64,000 bases of DNA from Ktedonobacter racemifer DSM 44963 (GCF_000178855.1 NZ_ADVG01000001.1:930001-994000), one strand, 5' to 3'; shown: positions 18,099 to 27,356, counted from the stretch's first letter. Program-made: numbers and translations. Notes: generated by a model not told the origin, from the letters alone.

Positions 18099-18264
18099 GG
18101 TAGAGACCAGCTTTAGCGCGTCCGAATGCCATTCATGGCAGTGCGGCGCAAGCCGTTCTTTGTCTGGGGAACGCGTCCTCCCCACAATGACGAAACAGGA
18201 GCGTTTTAGGCTAGCGCCGAAGTGCGATCAATCGCCTTCGGACGCGCTAAAGCTGGTCCCTACC
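18099..18264. repeat. 166-bp element bounded by 28-bp inverted repeats
   Basis: The ends (18099-18126 and 18237-18264) are inverted repeats of 28 bases with one mismatch, beginning GGTAGAGACCAGC or GGTAGGGACCAGC. The inside has no open frame but contains GC-rich short stems. It lies between the kinase and its regulator. Size and end structure fit a MITE or a structured RNA; no clear flanking duplication is visible and no second copy is in this window. Confidence 0.7.
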
Positions 18265-18295
18265 AAGGTTATACCGGACTTGGAAGGGACACAAC

Positions 18296-19081
18296 ATGGC
18301 AGCCAGCGAAAAAAAGACGCGTATACTCTGTATTGAAGATGATGCCCAGATGCGCACCTTTCTGACTGCGCAGCTCAAGGCGCGTGGTTTTCAAACGCAA
18401 GCCGTACGCGATGGAGCACAGGCCATCGATGTAGCCGCCATCTTCCAGCCCCAGCTCGTGTTGCTCGATCTGTCGCTGCCTTCCCTGGATGGTCTGACCT
18501 TTCTGCGACGATTGCGCGAATGGAGCAAGGCGCCCGTGATCGTCCTCTCGGCCCATGATGAGGAGCCGATCAAGATCAAAGCGCTGGACATGGGCGCCGA
18601 CGACTATCTCACCAAGCCCTTTAGCTTAAACGAGCTACTGGCGCGCATACGCGTCGCGCTCAGGCGGAGCGAGGAGACGGACCGACTGCGCAACAATGCC
18701 GTGGCAGAGCAGCAGCGTCCAGGGTATAGCTATGGTGGACAGAATGGACTCCGGGTCAACTTTGCCCGCAGACAGGTCATCGCCAATGGACAGGAGGTAC
18801 ATCTCACCCCAACTGAGTATGACCTGCTCTGCGAGCTTACACGCCATCCCGGTAAGGTACTCACACACCGCGAACTGCTACAGCGCGTGTGGGGATCAGA
18901 CTATAGCGGGGAGAACACCTACCTGCGTACCTTCATCCGTCACCTGCGCCGAAAGTTGGAGCCAGATCCAGCCAACCCACGCTTCCTACACAATGAGCTG
19001 GGGGTAGGCTACTATGTGCCTGCGCCCGATACCGAAAGCGATCTGGAAACAGAGGCCCAGGGTACCCCCTCACAGCCCTAA
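18296..19081 (+). CDS. OmpR/PhoB-family response regulator
   Basis: This 261-residue protein has an N-terminal receiver with the acidic pair in LCIEDDAQM, phospho-acceptor Asp in VLLDLSLPSLDG and the conserved Lys in DDYLTKPF. A winged-helix DNA-binding domain occupies residues about 145-250 (LTPTEYDLLCELTRHPGKVLT-type recognition region, then ENTYLRTFIRHLRRKL). It is probably phosphorylated by the kinase at 15199-18000. The two genes are separated by a 166-bp inverted-repeat element, so they may no longer share one transcript. The KdpE-like subfamily is the closest general fit; targets are unknown. Confidence 0.92.
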   Translation: MAASEKKTRILCIEDDAQMRTFLTAQLKARGFQTQAVRDGAQAIDVAAIFQPQLVLLDLSLPSLDGLTFLRRLREWSKAPVIVLSAHDEEPIKIKALDMGADDYLTKPFSLNELLARIRVALRRSEETDRLRNNAVAEQQRPGYSYGGQNGLRVNFARRQVIANGQEVHLTPTEYDLLCELTRHPGKVLTHRELLQRVWGSDYSGENTYLRTFIRHLRRKLEPDPANPRFLHNELGVGYYVPAPDTESDLETEAQGTPSQP

Positions 19082-19276
19082 AACAAGATCAGGCGCAGCC
19101 ACATATATTTCAATATTTTTCACACCATTTTCACAGAACACGCCTGATCTTTACGTCTTTCTCACTCCTTTTCGGGTACACTATAAAAACGGAGGCAGAA
19201 GAACTCGCGCCTTCGCGTCGCACCAGTCGACGCACCGCCTAGCGGTACATCATCACCTCAGCGGGATGCAAGTGAT

Positions 19277-19786
19277 ATGCACAACATACAAGCGGCGAGT
19301 GACCAAACTGGTCGTGACGACCATGTGAGCTTGTCAAAAGGAGCACAGGCACTGCAACAAGTATTGGCCCAACCGACAAAAGAAGTACTGGCAATGCAAA
19401 AGCCTCTCAAGCATCTCTTAGTGGTTGAGGACGATCTTGATCTTGCGAGCCTCGAAGCGAATTTCCTGGCAACTCATGGCTTTACTGTTATCACCGTACA
19501 CAATGGAGAGGATGCCATAGCTTTCTTGCAGAGCAGTCTCCCTGATATGGTCGTACTCGACATCGAACTGGCTGGCAGCTTAAACGGCTGGCAGGTGTTA
19601 CGCTCCCTGCGACACCGCGCCAACATCCCGGTTTTGCTGACGACAAGCGCGATTGTGGGGGTACGCAAACAGTTACGAGACCATGCAGAAAGCCGAGCGA
19701 CCCTCGACCACCTGGCAAAACCGTACACCATGCCTTCCCTCCTTAAACAGGTGCAGCGCATGTTGATGGTCGCACCCAATTCGTAA
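19277..19786 (+). CDS. single-domain response regulator
   Basis: The receiver domain begins KHLLVVEDDLDLASLEANF with phospho-acceptor in MVVLDIELAG and Lys in HLAKPYT. There is no output domain. The reading frame opens at 19277, but ATG 19394 (MQKPLKHLL) starts directly before the receiver and would give 130 residues; the upstream 39 residues are polar and could be leader. It lies on the same strand after the PhoB-type regulator and before a 62-residue gene. Such lone receivers usually act in phosphorelays or by protein contact. Confidence 0.85.
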   Translation: MHNIQAASDQTGRDDHVSLSKGAQALQQVLAQPTKEVLAMQKPLKHLLVVEDDLDLASLEANFLATHGFTVITVHNGEDAIAFLQSSLPDMVVLDIELAGSLNGWQVLRSLRHRANIPVLLTTSAIVGVRKQLRDHAESRATLDHLAKPYTMPSLLKQVQRMLMVAPNS

Positions 19787-19815
19787 GCCATTGATTCTTC
19801 AATAAGGAGGTTCAT

Positions 19816-20004
19816 ATGGATCGCAAGGAAGATCGAGATATCCTGCGCAAGGGTGGTTTCGCTGAGAATGAAGTAGTAGAGTTGAGTAAACTGCGTGCCT
19901 TCCACGCGGAGAAAGAGAAGCAACAGGCCGCAGCTACGAAGCGTCGCCTGGAGTTTATTCGCTGGCTCGTCGTCACTGGGAAGTTGAGCGACCAGATCGC
20001 TTGA
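19816..20004 (+). CDS. small charged protein, unknown
   Basis: This 62-residue protein has a very good ribosome site, AAGGAGG, 7 bases before the ATG. The sequence is highly charged and probably helical, with a central coiled-coil-like stretch (ELSKLRAFHAEKEKQQ) and a hydrophobic tail (FIRWLVVTGKLSDQI). It lies 29 bases after the lone receiver, so the two are probably co-transcribed. No family is recognised. Strong initiation signals make it a convincing small gene. Confidence 0.7.
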   Translation: MDRKEDRDILRKGGFAENEVVELSKLRAFHAEKEKQQAAATKRRLEFIRWLVVTGKLSDQIA

Positions 20005-20120
20005 TAAGGAAATATACCAGCGCTTTAGCCTGGAACAGATACACAACCGGTTTCTAGATAGCCAGAGAGACAAGCTTTGAGCAGAAAGCTTAGAAATGGC
20101 TTAGAAATCGGTTGTTTTGC

Positions 20121-20179
20121 TTAAAAAAAAGAAACCATGGATGCCACAAGAAATTTCTGCATGTGGCAGCATCCATGGT
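20121..20179 (-). terminator. terminator downstream of small acidic gene
   Basis: ACCATGGATGC (20134 onward) pairs with its complement ending at 20179. On the minus strand the stem is followed by an uninterrupted run of T (20121-20130), giving a textbook terminator for the gene ending at 20242. Confidence 0.8.
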
Positions 20180-20241
20180 CCTGAACGAATCAGCACGAGT
20201 CTGGGTCTTTTCCCCATACCCCACCTCCTTCTAGCCAGCAC

Positions 20242-20556
20242 CTATGAGTGCTGTAGGTGAGGAGTAGGCGCCACCAGGCCGTCGAGCGAAACCACAATCG
20301 AGTCCTCAGGCTCCTGCTCAGACGAGCGTAGCGACTTCATCGCCTCTTCGATGTCCTCATCCGAGAGATACTGAGGCAGAGGCAAACGCGAGACAGTATT
20401 TAGAATATTCTCAATAATCCCCGCTGGCGGCTCCATCTGCCCAAGCTGGCTGAAGAGCCTGTCAACCTCATCATCCGCCATGAAATCATCAGCGTTCTCG
20501 ATATTATTTACAATATCTGCATTGAAGAAATCTTTATCAAATGACTGCTTGTCCAT
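20242..20556 (-). CDS. small acidic protein next to ECF sigma factor
   Basis: The protein has 104 residues from ATG 20556, which has GAGGGAG just upstream; an upstream in-frame ATG at 20610 has no such site. It is strongly acidic, without membrane segments or cysteines (FFNADIVNNIENADDF, EPPAGIIENILNTVSRLP). It follows the ECF sigma gene by 116 bases on the same strand. The PPAGIIENILNTV phrase resembles short anti-sigma-like or zinc-finger-less partner proteins found after such sigma genes, but no family can be assigned. A regulatory partner of the sigma factor is a position-based guess. Confidence 0.65.
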   Translation of the reverse strand: MDKQSFDKDFFNADIVNNIENADDFMADDEVDRLFSQLGQMEPPAGIIENILNTVSRLPLPQYLSDEDIEEAMKSLRSSEQEPEDSIVVSLDGLVAPTPHLQHS

Positions 20557-20672
20557 ATCTGCTCCCTCTTTGTTCGTATGTATTGCTTCTAAGCATATCA
20601 CGAACAACATAAGAAAGGAGTTTCAGATTTCCAAGCATTCTTATCTAATTTTTAAAAAATTCCTTTGTTAGC

Positions 20673-21308
20673 TTAGATAGTAGACTTCAATGTCTGCCAC
20701 TGGAGCGCAAGTGCCTGACGTAGCAATGGGCGCGCACGCTGGAAGTAGGTCTTCGCGGTCGCCTCAGGCATTTTCAAGGTACGACCAATCTCTGAGAAGC
20801 TCAACTGACCTGCGTAACGCAGTAAGACAACCGAACGAAACTTGGGAGGGAGATTGTCGATAGCCTGGCGCAAGGCGCGCTTCAAATCATTATGTTCAGC
20901 AGTCTCATCAGGCAGTGGGCTATTGTCGGGCATGATATCCAGCGGAGAAAGATCATCATCGTCGCTGGAAGACTCCAACTCGGAGAAGTGAATCGCACGC
21001 TTGCGGCGCAGCTCATCGAGACAACGATTACGCGCGACCTGGAATAACCATGCCTTCAAAGGCTCGCCGGTGCGCAGCTTTGGCATGGAAATATACAGCT
21101 GCAAGAATACTTGCTGAAGAATATCGTTTGCCAGGTCATAGTCGCCAAGGCAATGGCAGATAAAGTTAAACAGCGCCACTTTATAGCGGCTGACCAGCAT
21201 TTCAAAACCAGTCTGATCGCCAGCCATTGTGCGCTGGACGAGCATACCATCTGTAATTTGAGCGGCTTCATTCTTCGCCTGGGATTTAGAGCGTTCACGT
21301 ACTTGCAT
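20673..21308 (-). CDS. ECF-type RNA polymerase sigma factor
   Basis: This 211-residue protein has sigma region 2 at about residues 30-95 (GFEMLVSRYKVALFNFICH, DLANDILQQVFLQLY, AWLFQVARNRCLDELRR). An acidic linker (SSSDDDDLSPLD) follows, then region 4 at about 145-200 (LPPKFRSVVLLRYAG, SFSEIGRTLKMPEATAKT). These proteins direct RNA polymerase to stress or surface-response promoters. The upstream 390 bases are noncoding and contain repeated CTTAGAGA / TCTCTAAG motifs that may be its own regulatory site. Confidence 0.92.
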   Translation of the reverse strand: MQVRERSKSQAKNEAAQITDGMLVQRTMAGDQTGFEMLVSRYKVALFNFICHCLGDYDLANDILQQVFLQLYISMPKLRTGEPLKAWLFQVARNRCLDELRRKRAIHFSELESSSDDDDLSPLDIMPDNSPLPDETAEHNDLKRALRQAIDNLPPKFRSVVLLRYAGQLSFSEIGRTLKMPEATAKTYFQRARPLLRQALALQWQTLKSTI

Positions 21309-21700
21309 TCTTGTTCCAACCTCGCTTTCTCTTTGTCCTCTATAGAGTAGCCTCTTCAGGTTGGGAATTCAAGTATTTTTGGGGGTTATAAACTCTGCAA
21401 TAAACGACTTTAAGCGTAAACTAACAACATTAAGCCCATATAAGCTTAAGCTTAGAGAGAATTTAATCGATTCCTAATCTTCCTCTAATCATTCTCTAAG
21501 CGATCTCTAAGCTTTTCCAGGGGCGGGGTGAGGTTGGAACTGCGAGATACCTACATATAGTACGAAGCGCCAATCCCAAAGAGATACAAATCGTTAACTA
21601 TTGCGAGACTTCGGATGTGCTAAGACAGCCAAATAACACATCTTGGAACGTTTAGATACATCGTTACACAAAGGCATTTACCTCGCAAGCAGGGAGGATA
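21309..21700. promoter_or_regulatory. noncoding region upstream of sigma factor with inverted motifs
   Basis: This 390-base AT-rich stretch has no gene. It contains CTTAGAGAGAAT (21451) and the inverted ATTCTCTAAG (21491), with a further TCTCTAAGC at about 21503 and AAGCTTAAGCTT at 21443. The clustered inverted copies suggest operator or autoregulatory sites for the sigma gene starting at 21308. Confidence 0.4.
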
Positions 21701-21732
21701 GAAAAAGGCCCCTTCAGCGGTGTGAAGAGGCC
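21701..21732 (-). terminator. terminator after acuC-acuA
   Basis: AGGCCCCTTCA / TGAAGAGGCCT form the stem; on the minus strand it is followed by TTTTTC. It lies 67 bases beyond the acuC-acuA stop codon. Confidence 0.75.
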
Positions 21733-21798
21733 TCTGCCCAAGCAATTCTTAAGCATTGCTAGCTGGGCTTAAGCTTTGTGCTGTGCTTTCTGAAAAAC

Positions 21799-23826
21799 TT
21801 AAATGCGTGCGAGGTTGGGAGAGCTTAGTAAACGGCTCAGGAACTGGTTCGCGGTGCGCTTGTCCACGCGCTTGCCGATGCGCGCCAGCAGGACGTTGCT
21901 TGGCTCCATGCTCACATTGGGTTCGGTGGTGGGATACTCGATAAAGCCTTGCGAGCCGAAGAGGCGCGAGATCAGTTCGCGATAGCGATAGACAGAGATG
22001 CCCAGGCTCTCTGTGTCCCAGTGCCAGGAGAGGCCAATGGCGAAGAGAATCATATCTTCAAGGGTGTCCAGTTCCAGGGCAAAGGCCAGCATATTGCGCG
22101 CAATACCCGCACCACGCCAATCGGAGCTGACTTCAATCGCGACCTCGTAGAGATTCTCGATGCCCTCCCACCACTCATCAGCGGGGGCAATGGTAACCTG
22201 GCCTACAATGGCTCCAAGGGGAGTATGAGCCAGGGTTAGCGCGCAATCAGGACTACGCGCAATATCGAGCAGTAATTGATGCTCGCGCTCGGGCAGACGA
22301 GCAAAGGTGCGCAAACCGGGGTCGGGCCGCAAACGCTCCACCAGCGAGACCGGGCAGAAGTCACGCAAGAGTAAAGGGCCTCTAGGGGTCTCCAACGAGC
22401 GACTACGCGAGGGCGATGTCGTGGGATCTCGATTGAGATGGAGGAGGTCGAAGAGGCCCGCCAGGGGCGAGCGATGGCGTCCAGCAGGGAAGGCCTGGCG
22501 CACCGAGGGGGGAATCACCAGGTGGCGCACCAGGGCCGCCGTGTGGCGATTGGTGCTGCTGATCGACATTCGTCGTGGCTGGGCGGGAAAATGCTCCACG
22601 CGGTCCATAAAGGTGAGCGGAAAGTCGTGTGGCATGGAGGATTTCCCCATCACCGACTGCGCCGCCTCATCATCCTCCCTGACCGCGAGCCAGATAGGAC
22701 GCCAGCGCTCAACCCACGACTCGGGCAACATCTCTGGCAACTCCTGCCCCGTCATCTCGGCCCAGACCATGCTCCAGGCACGCGGAACCACACGATAGAG
22801 CGCATAACCACCACCACCGACGGCCACCCAGCGCCCCTGGCTATATGCATCCGCCAGGCGGCGAGCCATCTTGACCTGGGCACGAATGCCACGCATCGTC
22901 AGGCTCAGGTGTGTCAGCGGGTCCCAGGCATGGGTGTCACAACCATGTTGCGTCACAATCACATCGGGCGAGAATGAGGCCACCAGCGGCAAGAGTAGCG
23001 CTTCCATCATCTCAATATAGGAGTCGTCCTCGGTGAAGGGTTCCAGCGGCACATTGACCGCGAAGCCGCGCCCACTACCACTCCCGGTCTCCAGGACATC
23101 TCCAGTCCCTGGAAAGAGATAGCGCCCCGTCTCATGCAGCGAGATCGTCATCACGCGAGGGTCATCATAGAAGGCGCGCTGTACACCATCGCCATGATGG
23201 GCGTCAAAATCGATGTAGAGCACCTTGGCCTCGCTGGCCTGCAAGACGTGCGCGATGGCAATGGCCACGTCATTATAGACACAAAAGCCTGAGGCCCGGT
23301 CCTGCCAGGCGTGATGCAGACCCCCCGAGGGATGAAAGACGCGCAGGGGGCGCTCCTGCTCCGGCAAGCTCTCTCCCTCTGGCAGGCCCATCACCGTCGA
23401 TAGCGCAACCAGCGTTCCCCCTGCGATACGCGCGGCAACCTCGTGCATGCCGGGCAAGGCAGGTGTATCATCACCGCCAAAGCCGAAGCGCAGCTCCAGG
23501 CGCTGACGCTCTTCGCGCTGGCTCGCGTTGCTCTCATCCTCCGGCGGCTGGCTCAGGCGGTGCACCGCCTGAATATACTCAGGCTCATGCACCAGGCTCA
23601 GTTCTTCATAAGTAGCCTGGCGCAGGGGCAAACAGGTATCCTCGTCCTTGGGGTTCCAGAGGCCAGAGCACTCCAGAAGATCCATCAGGGCGCTTAAGCG
23701 CGCTGGCTGCAAGGGATGCTGAGGGCCAAAATTGTAACGTAACTCCTCTGTATCGAAGAGTAAGCGAGCCAGGGTGGAGTGGTTGTCTGCCTGCGTGCTG
23801 GTCGATGGTGTGATCTCATTCGGCAT
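21799..23826 (-). CDS. acuC: AcuC-AcuA fusion: protein deacetylase plus GNAT acetyltransferase
   Basis: The protein has 675 residues from ATG 23826 (AAGGGG upstream). Residues about 20-400 are a class I-type HDAC/AcuC deacetylase: histidines in GGLHHAWQDRASGF, metal ligands in YIDFDAHHGDG and CDTHAWDPLTHL, and catalytic-loop GGGGYALYR. Residues about 465-660 are a GNAT domain resembling Bacillus AcuA, including AIEVSSDWRGAGIARN (acetyl-CoA loop), WHWDTESLG and NVLLARIGKRV near the end. In Bacillus, AcuA acetylates and AcuC deacetylates acetyl-CoA synthetase, as separate proteins. Here both activities lie in one chain, and the AcuB-like gene overlaps its start by 11 bases. A linker rich in Arg, Ser and Pro joins the halves. 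Confidence 0.88.
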   Translation of the reverse strand: MPNEITPSTSTQADNHSTLARLLFDTEELRYNFGPQHPLQPARLSALMDLLECSGLWNPKDEDTCLPLRQATYEELSLVHEPEYIQAVHRLSQPPEDESNASQREERQRLELRFGFGGDDTPALPGMHEVAARIAGGTLVALSTVMGLPEGESLPEQERPLRVFHPSGGLHHAWQDRASGFCVYNDVAIAIAHVLQASEAKVLYIDFDAHHGDGVQRAFYDDPRVMTISLHETGRYLFPGTGDVLETGSGSGRGFAVNVPLEPFTEDDSYIEMMEALLLPLVASFSPDVIVTQHGCDTHAWDPLTHLSLTMRGIRAQVKMARRLADAYSQGRWVAVGGGGYALYRVVPRAWSMVWAEMTGQELPEMLPESWVERWRPIWLAVREDDEAAQSVMGKSSMPHDFPLTFMDRVEHFPAQPRRMSISSTNRHTAALVRHLVIPPSVRQAFPAGRHRSPLAGLFDLLHLNRDPTTSPSRSRSLETPRGPLLLRDFCPVSLVERLRPDPGLRTFARLPEREHQLLLDIARSPDCALTLAHTPLGAIVGQVTIAPADEWWEGIENLYEVAIEVSSDWRGAGIARNMLAFALELDTLEDMILFAIGLSWHWDTESLGISVYRYRELISRLFGSQGFIEYPTTEPNVSMEPSNVLLARIGKRVDKRTANQFLSRLLSSPNLARI

Positions 23827-24562
23827 GAATAGTATCCCCTTCTGCTGGCGAAGCACCAAATGCATATTGAATACCCTCCTGTTGCAAGCGCATCAGCAGG
23901 GGAGCTGGATTAATTGTACCCAGGCGCACAACGGCAAGGGAGGGCACTCCACCTTCGGAGGGAGACGCGAGCACGCTGCGAATATGCACATGCATCTGCG
24001 AGGCAATGTCCAGGAAGCGCGCCAGGGGCGTAATATCCCCCAGGGGCAGCGTCAAAGTCAGTTGCATTCCTGGCTCAAAAGCCCCCATGGCACGCGAGAG
24101 AGCCACCAGGAGATCGCTGCGCGTTACCAGGCCCACCAGGACCGCCTTACTCTCGCCGTCAAGCTGCTCATAGGAGACCACGGGCAGGTAGTTCAAGTTT
24201 CGCTCGACCAGGATTTGCGCGGCAGAGGGGACGCTCGTGTTTGGCGTCACACGAATCAAGGCACGATGCATTACCTCCACGACACGGCGCTCAAGCCAGG
24301 AGCGTTGCAGCGCTCTACTGGAGGCTTCCTGGCGCGCGAGGGCCGCCAGCATATCGATATCGTGAGAGGTCAGCATACCTTCAAGCAAGAGCAACGTCTT
24401 ATGCTTCTTCTTGCTCTTTGCTTCTGGATCGGCCACATGACGTACACGCGCCACGGGCAGATGGTGGAAGCCATGTTGGCGCAACAAATTGACAGCATGG
24501 GCAAGCGTAGCATCTGGAGCGACTGTCGTTAGATTGGTGGACATAATATCGCGAACAATCAT
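23816..24562 (-). CDS. acuB: AcuB-like CBS-domain protein
   Basis: This 248-residue protein has two CBS motifs at about residues 1-75 (MIVRDIMSTNLTTVAPDATL) and 90-160 (VVEVMHRALIRVTPNTSVP, LVGLVTRSDLLVAL), then a C-terminal ACT-like stretch (LDIASQMHVHIRSVLAS). This is the layout of AcuB from the Bacillus acetoin-utilisation operon. CBS pairs usually bind adenine nucleotides, so it may report energy state to the acetylation pair. It is the first gene of the unit and overlaps acuC-acuA, indicating coupled translation. Confidence 0.85.
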   Translation of the reverse strand: MIVRDIMSTNLTTVAPDATLAHAVNLLRQHGFHHLPVARVRHVADPEAKSKKKHKTLLLLEGMLTSHDIDMLAALARQEASSRALQRSWLERRVVEVMHRALIRVTPNTSVPSAAQILVERNLNYLPVVSYEQLDGESKAVLVGLVTRSDLLVALSRAMGAFEPGMQLTLTLPLGDITPLARFLDIASQMHVHIRSVLASPSEGGVPSLAVVRLGTINPAPLLMRLQQEGIQYAFGASPAEGDTIHAE

Positions 24563-24851
24563 CTATTCCCTCCCTACACGCCAGAACGGAGGCGACGCAG
24601 TCTCCCCTTAGTCGGAGAGAGGCAGCAGTACAGAGACGCAACAAAATAGAGAAAAACGACCTCCGGTGGAAACAGTTTGTATCATAGCATATTAACCAGC
24701 CACTCTTCACAACTTCTTCGTGTACCCACCGTAAATATGCGTAGAGAAAGAACATCACACTTTATCACGCCAGGCTACATACGCAGCCATCTACACGCGT
24801 CTATCCTGAAGATAGAGATACAAATTTTTAAAGAGATGAGGAATATAGCCA

Positions 24852-27278
24852 ATGGCCGAAAATACTGAACACACAACGCCACGTCCTATGCAAGCATCCG
24901 ATGATCAAACGAGTCCAGGAGGGCAAACACGCAACGCGGAACAAGAGCACCCCATTCCAGGCGAGCCAAACATCGATGAGGCTACAATCCATCCCCTGGG
25001 CGATAGCACCGTTCCCGAACGCCCAGCAAACGAGAACGCAGCATCTTCCACCAGGGACGATGTGGCAGAAGCAGCAGCAAACACGATAGACAATCCAACA
25101 GAACCCACAACCGATGTCGATCTGCCACTAGAGCTAGAAGAGAAACAAACTCAGCCAGGGGCAGCCGCCATTTCACCTACGATCCACCCGGAGGAAGATC
25201 GCGAGAGCGCGGTGACCGTGCCACCCATACTACGCGCTTCCGAAGAGACCCCGGCAACGGTGAGCGTTCCCGTTGAAGCCTTTACACCTGCCCCCAAAGA
25301 GCAGCCGGCCCCCACGATACCAGCCCTTCCCTTTATGAGTATTGAGGACCTGGCACAATTACGTGTCGTGGGGGAGCCACAGATCTCACCCGATGGCAAA
25401 CGCATCGCGTTTAGTGTGCTCCAATGCGATACGGAGACCAATAGCACGAGCAGCGCCATCTGGATCGTAGAGAGCAGGGGTGGCAAGACTCAGTCTCCCT
25501 GGCAGGTCAGCAGTGGCACACAGCATGATTACGCGCCTCGCTGGTCGCCCGATGGACGCTATCTCTCCTTCTTAAGCGATAGAGAGGGCACACCACAGAT
25601 CTATCTCCTCCCCTTGCGGGGCGGCGAGGCCCGCCAGCTGAGTAATCTCCCCCTGGGTGTCTCCGAGTATAGCTGGCGACCCGATGGCGCGATACTTCTC
25701 GCCCACAGCGCCTGGAAGGCTGCTGACGAGCAAGGATCGGGACAGGGAGAAGAGACCTCCTATGTCGTGATGCGCCTGGCCAGCCATTGGGATGGTGCAG
25801 GCTATAAGCATGGTCGACATGAACAACTCTGGCTGCTAGGATTGGATGGCACGACGACCCGCCTCACCTCCGAACCAGTCGATCTCACCCAGGTCTGCTG
25901 GTCGCCCGATGGCAGCGAGATCGTCTTTAGCGCCAATCGCCGGGCCGATCCCGACCTGAGCGTGAGCGCGGCCCTCTGGGTGCTGACCCTGGCAACGGGA
26001 CAATTGCGCCGTTTGACGCCAGAGGAAGAACTGGCCCAGATGCCTTCCTGGTCACCTGATGGCAGGTCTATTGCCTACTTGCGCTCACCCGACCAGACAG
26101 AGGCGAGCAATATCTCCCCCTGGATCGTCGCGGCTAATGGGCAGGAGACGCCGCGTCCCGCCGCCACGGGAGCCGAAGACATCAACTCCCAGATGTGGAT
26201 TATCGATGAGCTACGCACCGACTACCTCGTAGCGCCTCAATGGTCCCCGGATGGGCAGGCGCTCCTGGTTCCAGGGCAGACCCATGGGCAAATTCACCTC
26301 TATCGCATAAACCCCACAAAGAATACGATTGAACAGCTCACGCGCGGTAATGGACGCTACCTCTCGCCCCAACTCTCACGCGATGGGCAGACCATCGCCC
26401 TGGTGCGCGCGGACTGGTTTACCCCCGGCGACGTCTGGGGCATGGATGGGAATGGCGAAAATTTACGCAAGCTCACCAGCGTCAACGACGCACTGCTACG
26501 CCAACGTCAGTTACTTCGTCCGAAAAAGGTGACCTGGAAGGGGGGCGATGGCACGACGGAGATCGAGGGCTGGCTCTACCTACCAACGATTGAACAGGGG
26601 AGACGTGCGCCACTCATCCTGGCACCACATGGTGGTCCCTCCCTGGCCTGGGGGGATAGCTATGTCCATGAATTTCAGGTCCTGGCGGGGCGAGGATATG
26701 CAGTCCTGGCGCCCAATCCACGGGGAAGTGCTGGCTATGGCGAAGATTTTTGCCGCGCCGTCCTCAACGATTGGGGAGGCGCCGACTACGCGGACCTCAT
26801 GGCTGGTGTCGATGCCATGATTGCGAACGAACCCGTTGATGGTGAGCGCCTGGGCATCGGCGGTATCAGCTATGGTGGCTATATGACAAACTGGGCCATT
26901 ACGCAAACCGAGCGTTTTAAGGCTGCCGTCAGCCGCAACGGCATCAGCGATATTACTCACGCCAGCATGCTCTCGGATCAGGCGCTCTGGTTCAACCTCT
27001 CGCTCACAAGCCCAGAGCTACAGCGCGAGCGCTCGCCACTGACCTATGTCGAGCGCATCACGACACCGCTCCTGCTCTTGCATGCCGAGAACGACCTGCG
27101 CTGTCCCACCAGCGAATCGATCCAGTTGTTTGTGCAACTACGCAAGCGCAAGCAGATGGTGCAACTGGTGCGCTATCCCAACACCAGTCATCTGATGGAT
27201 TGGCCAGCCGTGGGTACACCCAGGCAGCGCCTGGACCGCCTGCGCCGCACCATTGCCTGGTTCGAGCATTTTTTGTAG
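24852..27278 (+). CDS. S9-family peptidase with long disordered N-terminus
   Basis: This 808-residue protein has a first 160 residues of low complexity, rich in Glu, Pro, Thr and Ala, and probably disordered. Residues about 165-540 form a beta-propeller of PD40/TolB-type blades (WSPDGRYLSFLSDREG, WSPDGSEIVFSANR). Residues about 560-808 form the alpha/beta hydrolase with the triad Ser673 in GGISYGGYMTNW, Asp748 in HAENDLRCP and His780 in NTSHLMDW. It resembles acylaminoacyl peptidases, which remove blocked N-terminal residues or short peptides. There is no signal peptide, so it should be cytosolic. A very long hairpin terminator follows. Confidence 0.92.
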   Translation: MAENTEHTTPRPMQASDDQTSPGGQTRNAEQEHPIPGEPNIDEATIHPLGDSTVPERPANENAASSTRDDVAEAAANTIDNPTEPTTDVDLPLELEEKQTQPGAAAISPTIHPEEDRESAVTVPPILRASEETPATVSVPVEAFTPAPKEQPAPTIPALPFMSIEDLAQLRVVGEPQISPDGKRIAFSVLQCDTETNSTSSAIWIVESRGGKTQSPWQVSSGTQHDYAPRWSPDGRYLSFLSDREGTPQIYLLPLRGGEARQLSNLPLGVSEYSWRPDGAILLAHSAWKAADEQGSGQGEETSYVVMRLASHWDGAGYKHGRHEQLWLLGLDGTTTRLTSEPVDLTQVCWSPDGSEIVFSANRRADPDLSVSAALWVLTLATGQLRRLTPEEELAQMPSWSPDGRSIAYLRSPDQTEASNISPWIVAANGQETPRPAATGAEDINSQMWIIDELRTDYLVAPQWSPDGQALLVPGQTHGQIHLYRINPTKNTIEQLTRGNGRYLSPQLSRDGQTIALVRADWFTPGDVWGMDGNGENLRKLTSVNDALLRQRQLLRPKKVTWKGGDGTTEIEGWLYLPTIEQGRRAPLILAPHGGPSLAWGDSYVHEFQVLAGRGYAVLAPNPRGSAGYGEDFCRAVLNDWGGADYADLMAGVDAMIANEPVDGERLGIGGISYGGYMTNWAITQTERFKAAVSRNGISDITHASMLSDQALWFNLSLTSPELQRERSPLTYVERITTPLLLLHAENDLRCPTSESIQLFVQLRKRKQMVQLVRYPNTSHLMDWPAVGTPRQRLDRLRRTIAWFEHFL

Positions 27279-27285
27279 GATTAAG

Positions 27286-27354
27286 AGTAGTAGGAGAAGC
27301 ATAAAACGCCCGGCAGCCTCTGGCTGCCAGGCGTTTTATGCTTCTCCTACTACT
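27286..27354. terminator. bidirectional hairpin terminator
   Basis: A 69-base palindrome with arms of about 33 bases (one mismatch) and a 3-base loop, containing AACGCC-GGCAGCC / GGCTGCC-GGCGTT. It separates the convergent S9 peptidase and membrane-protein genes and should stop transcription from both sides. Confidence 0.85.
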
Positions 27355-27356
27355 AA

